Origin: JAUWBF01 sp043815125
GTDB lineage: Bacteria > Verrucomicrobiota > Verrucomicrobiia > Opitutales > Opitutaceae
Reading direction: 5' to 3'
Assembly: GCA_043815125.1 (NCBI GenBank)
Contig: JBDRJH010000199.1
Coordinates: 1 to 15,228 of the forward strand
DNA: 15,228 nucleotides
This document shows positions 14,119 through 15,228 of this stretch, piece by piece (within the stretch, counting starts at the first letter, position 1; each line of letters begins with the position of its first letter). The notes beneath the pieces are model-generated. The model ran no database searches, was not told where the DNA came from, and saw only the letters and a list, made by a program, of their open reading frames with translations. The position numbers and the translations under genes are program-made.

Positions 14119-15089
14119 ATCCACGGGAGGTGCCCTCTTCCGACGTTTGTGCCGTTTGTCGCCCAGCAGGCTATCTCCTCGAGAATTTCCTCCAGTGTGT
14201 GACGAGGCCGCCAGTCCCATGTCCTGGCGGCCAAGGCTGAATTCATCACTACCCAGGGAAGATCGTAAGGTCTTTCGTTGCTATCGGCCGCGACCTGGTG
14301 AGGTCCGAGGCGTTTGCGGCACCAGTCGCCGAGCCTGCTTAGCGAGGTGGAGTTGAGCGGGCCTCCGCCAAGATTCAGAATGCGTGGTCGATCATCGGCC
14401 ATGCCCGCGTCGATCTGGGAAAGCAGCAGAGGGGCGAGGTCGGCCGGATGCAGACAGTCACGCACTTGGTGCCCGGTCCCGCCAAAACCGATGTGGCGTA
14501 AGGGACGGCGCGCCGCCCACTCACGTATCCAATAGCTGAATATGCCTTGATCGGCCTTCCCAAACTGGCCGGCTCCGGCGAGCACACCGCAGCGGTTGAC
14601 CCACACGGGGAATCCGAAGGCATGCCCATATTCGAGGGCCATTTGTTCGGAGGCGAGTTTGGTCGCGCCGTAGAGGGATACGGGAGCCGCGGTTGAAAAG
14701 TCTTCGGCGATGCCATGCGAGGAGAAGCCCGCCGGGCACCGGCCATTTGCCAGCGCCGCAGGGGCCGGAACGAAGGCCTCGTTCTCGATCACCAGCGGGA
14801 GCGAGGCCAGTGTCGGGATGGAATATACCCGGCTTGTGCTCAGCAACGCCAGGCCTGCTCCGTGACGTCGGCAATATTCCAGCAGGTTCAGCGTCCCGGA
14901 CAGGTTGTGACCAGTCAGCTGGGCCGCGGTGCAACCGGAGCCGGCGGTGCCGGCCAGCACGCTGGCCTGCGCCGCGCAATCAATCACAAAATTCACCTCC
15001 GGCAGCGCTTCCAAATCCATGGGCATCCGCAGATCTCCATGAACCACCATCGCTCCCAGCTCACGCAAAGGCGCAGCGTTGATGTGTGT
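14115..15089 (-). pseudogene. NAD-dependent epimerase/dehydratase (CDP-paratose 2-epimerase-like), N terminus removed by an IS
   Basis: About 324 residues of a short-chain dehydrogenase-type sugar epimerase remain. Visible are VVHGDLR, the AAQAS motif, LLSTSRVYS, the catalytic SLYGATK (YxxxK), NRCGVLAGAGQFGKADQG, and GTGHQVRDCLHPADLA. The QFG.(A/E)DQG stretch is typical of CDP-paratose/tyvelose 2-epimerase relatives; the exact substrate is uncertain. The Rossmann GxxGxxG strand-turn and roughly 30-40 N-terminal residues are missing. In their place the frame runs into insertion-sequence DNA, and an ATG at 15155 that keeps the frame open is inside that element. Without the dinucleotide-binding loop the product should be inactive. 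It is the most upstream visible gene of the minus-strand operon, joined to the next by a GTGA overlap. Confidence 0.85.
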
Positions 15090-15228
15090 GAGGTTACCCC
15101 CGTTTGATGGACAGGGAGCGCGGCAAATCCGAAAAGGAATCCAACACCGTGCCACAAACCAAACCCGCCTACACCGAGGAGTTCAAACGCGAGGTGCTCG
15201 CCCACATGGCGAGCGCCGGCCAGTCGCT
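15089..15228 (+). mobile_element. Left end of an IS3-family-like insertion sequence, cut by the window edge
   Basis: The sequence TGAGGTTACCCCC at 15089-15101, then tgatggacag, resembles the left terminal inverted repeat of IS3-family elements (TGA..T..CCCCC....TGGACA). It is followed at the usual distance by an orfA-like transposase start. The epimerase reading frame stops matching its family at the same point. The exact first base is uncertain by a few positions. The right end and any target duplication are outside the window. Confidence 0.75.
15149..15228 (+). CDS. IS3-family OrfA transposase, 3'-truncated by the window edge
   Basis: Only 26 codons are visible. They encode MPQTKPAYTEEFKREVLAHM followed by ASAGQS, matching the start of OrfA (helix-turn-helix Tnp_1) proteins, where Y(S/T)EEFKREAV is the common pattern. 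The GTG start at 15149 has AAGGA (15134-15138) ten bases upstream, a good ribosome-binding site. In this family OrfA binds the IS ends, and a frameshift joins it to the OrfB integrase. The rest lies outside the window. Confidence 0.78.
   Translation, partial: MPQTKPAYTEEFKREVLAHMASAGQS

Noticed and set aside
14993..15205. 70-codon minus-strand open frame across the IS junction
   Set aside because: It combines IS DNA and out-of-frame epimerase DNA; the epimerase motifs are in a different frame.

Overview
The window most likely comes from a GC-rich Verrucomicrobiota bacterium, probably close to Opitutaceae. The evidence is the short pilin, whose DQYFLEFG and YVKELKVVASEEYP stretches resemble verrucomicrobial pilins, and a nadD-rsfS pair followed by a DUF481 outer-membrane protein. 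This placement comes from remembered family features and was not checked by a search.

Positions 1-2430 are the right end of an integrated genetic element. It holds the 3' part of a gene for a predicted PD-(D/E)XK nuclease, with a distant resemblance to abortive-infection-type island proteins. Next is a full-length tyrosine integrase on the minus strand, then a short non-coding stretch with an 11-bp direct repeat. The element ends at a tRNA-Leu(UAA) 3' fragment (2376-2430) that runs from the anticodon loop to the encoded CCA and has no matching 5' half. This is the expected scar of integration into a tRNA gene, so the intact tRNA and the rest of the element should lie to the left of the window.

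Positions 2431-5412 are ordinary chromosome: nadD (NAD synthesis) and rsfS (ribosome silencing factor with a long Lys/Ala tail), then a convergent DUF481 outer-membrane protein, then a divergent type IV pilin-like gene. The pilin gene has a near-consensus sigma-54 promoter, a possible 5'-UTR hairpin and a perfect 9-bp-stem intrinsic terminator.

Positions 5413-15089 form a surface-glycan or glycosylation locus made of two converging operons. The plus-strand operon encodes a GT-C membrane glycosyltransferase and a polyprenyl-phosphate-sugar-synthase-like GT2, and a 20-bp tandem repeat precedes it. The minus-strand operon reads from right to left: a sugar-nucleotide epimerase, a GT-C-like membrane protein, a second GT2, a third GT-C enzyme and an O-antigen ligase/polymerase. 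Every junction in both operons is a 4-base ATGA or GTGA overlap. The last genes of the two operons overlap tail to tail by 69 bp. A plausible division of labour is that the GT2 enzymes charge a polyprenyl-phosphate carrier, the GT-C enzymes transfer sugars on the outer side of the membrane, and the ligase polymerises or attaches the glycan.

At about 15089 the left end of an IS3-family-like insertion sequence interrupts the epimerase, the first visible gene of the minus-strand operon. The insertion removes its Rossmann nucleotide-binding start and separates the downstream genes from their original promoter. Only the first 140 bases of this element are visible.
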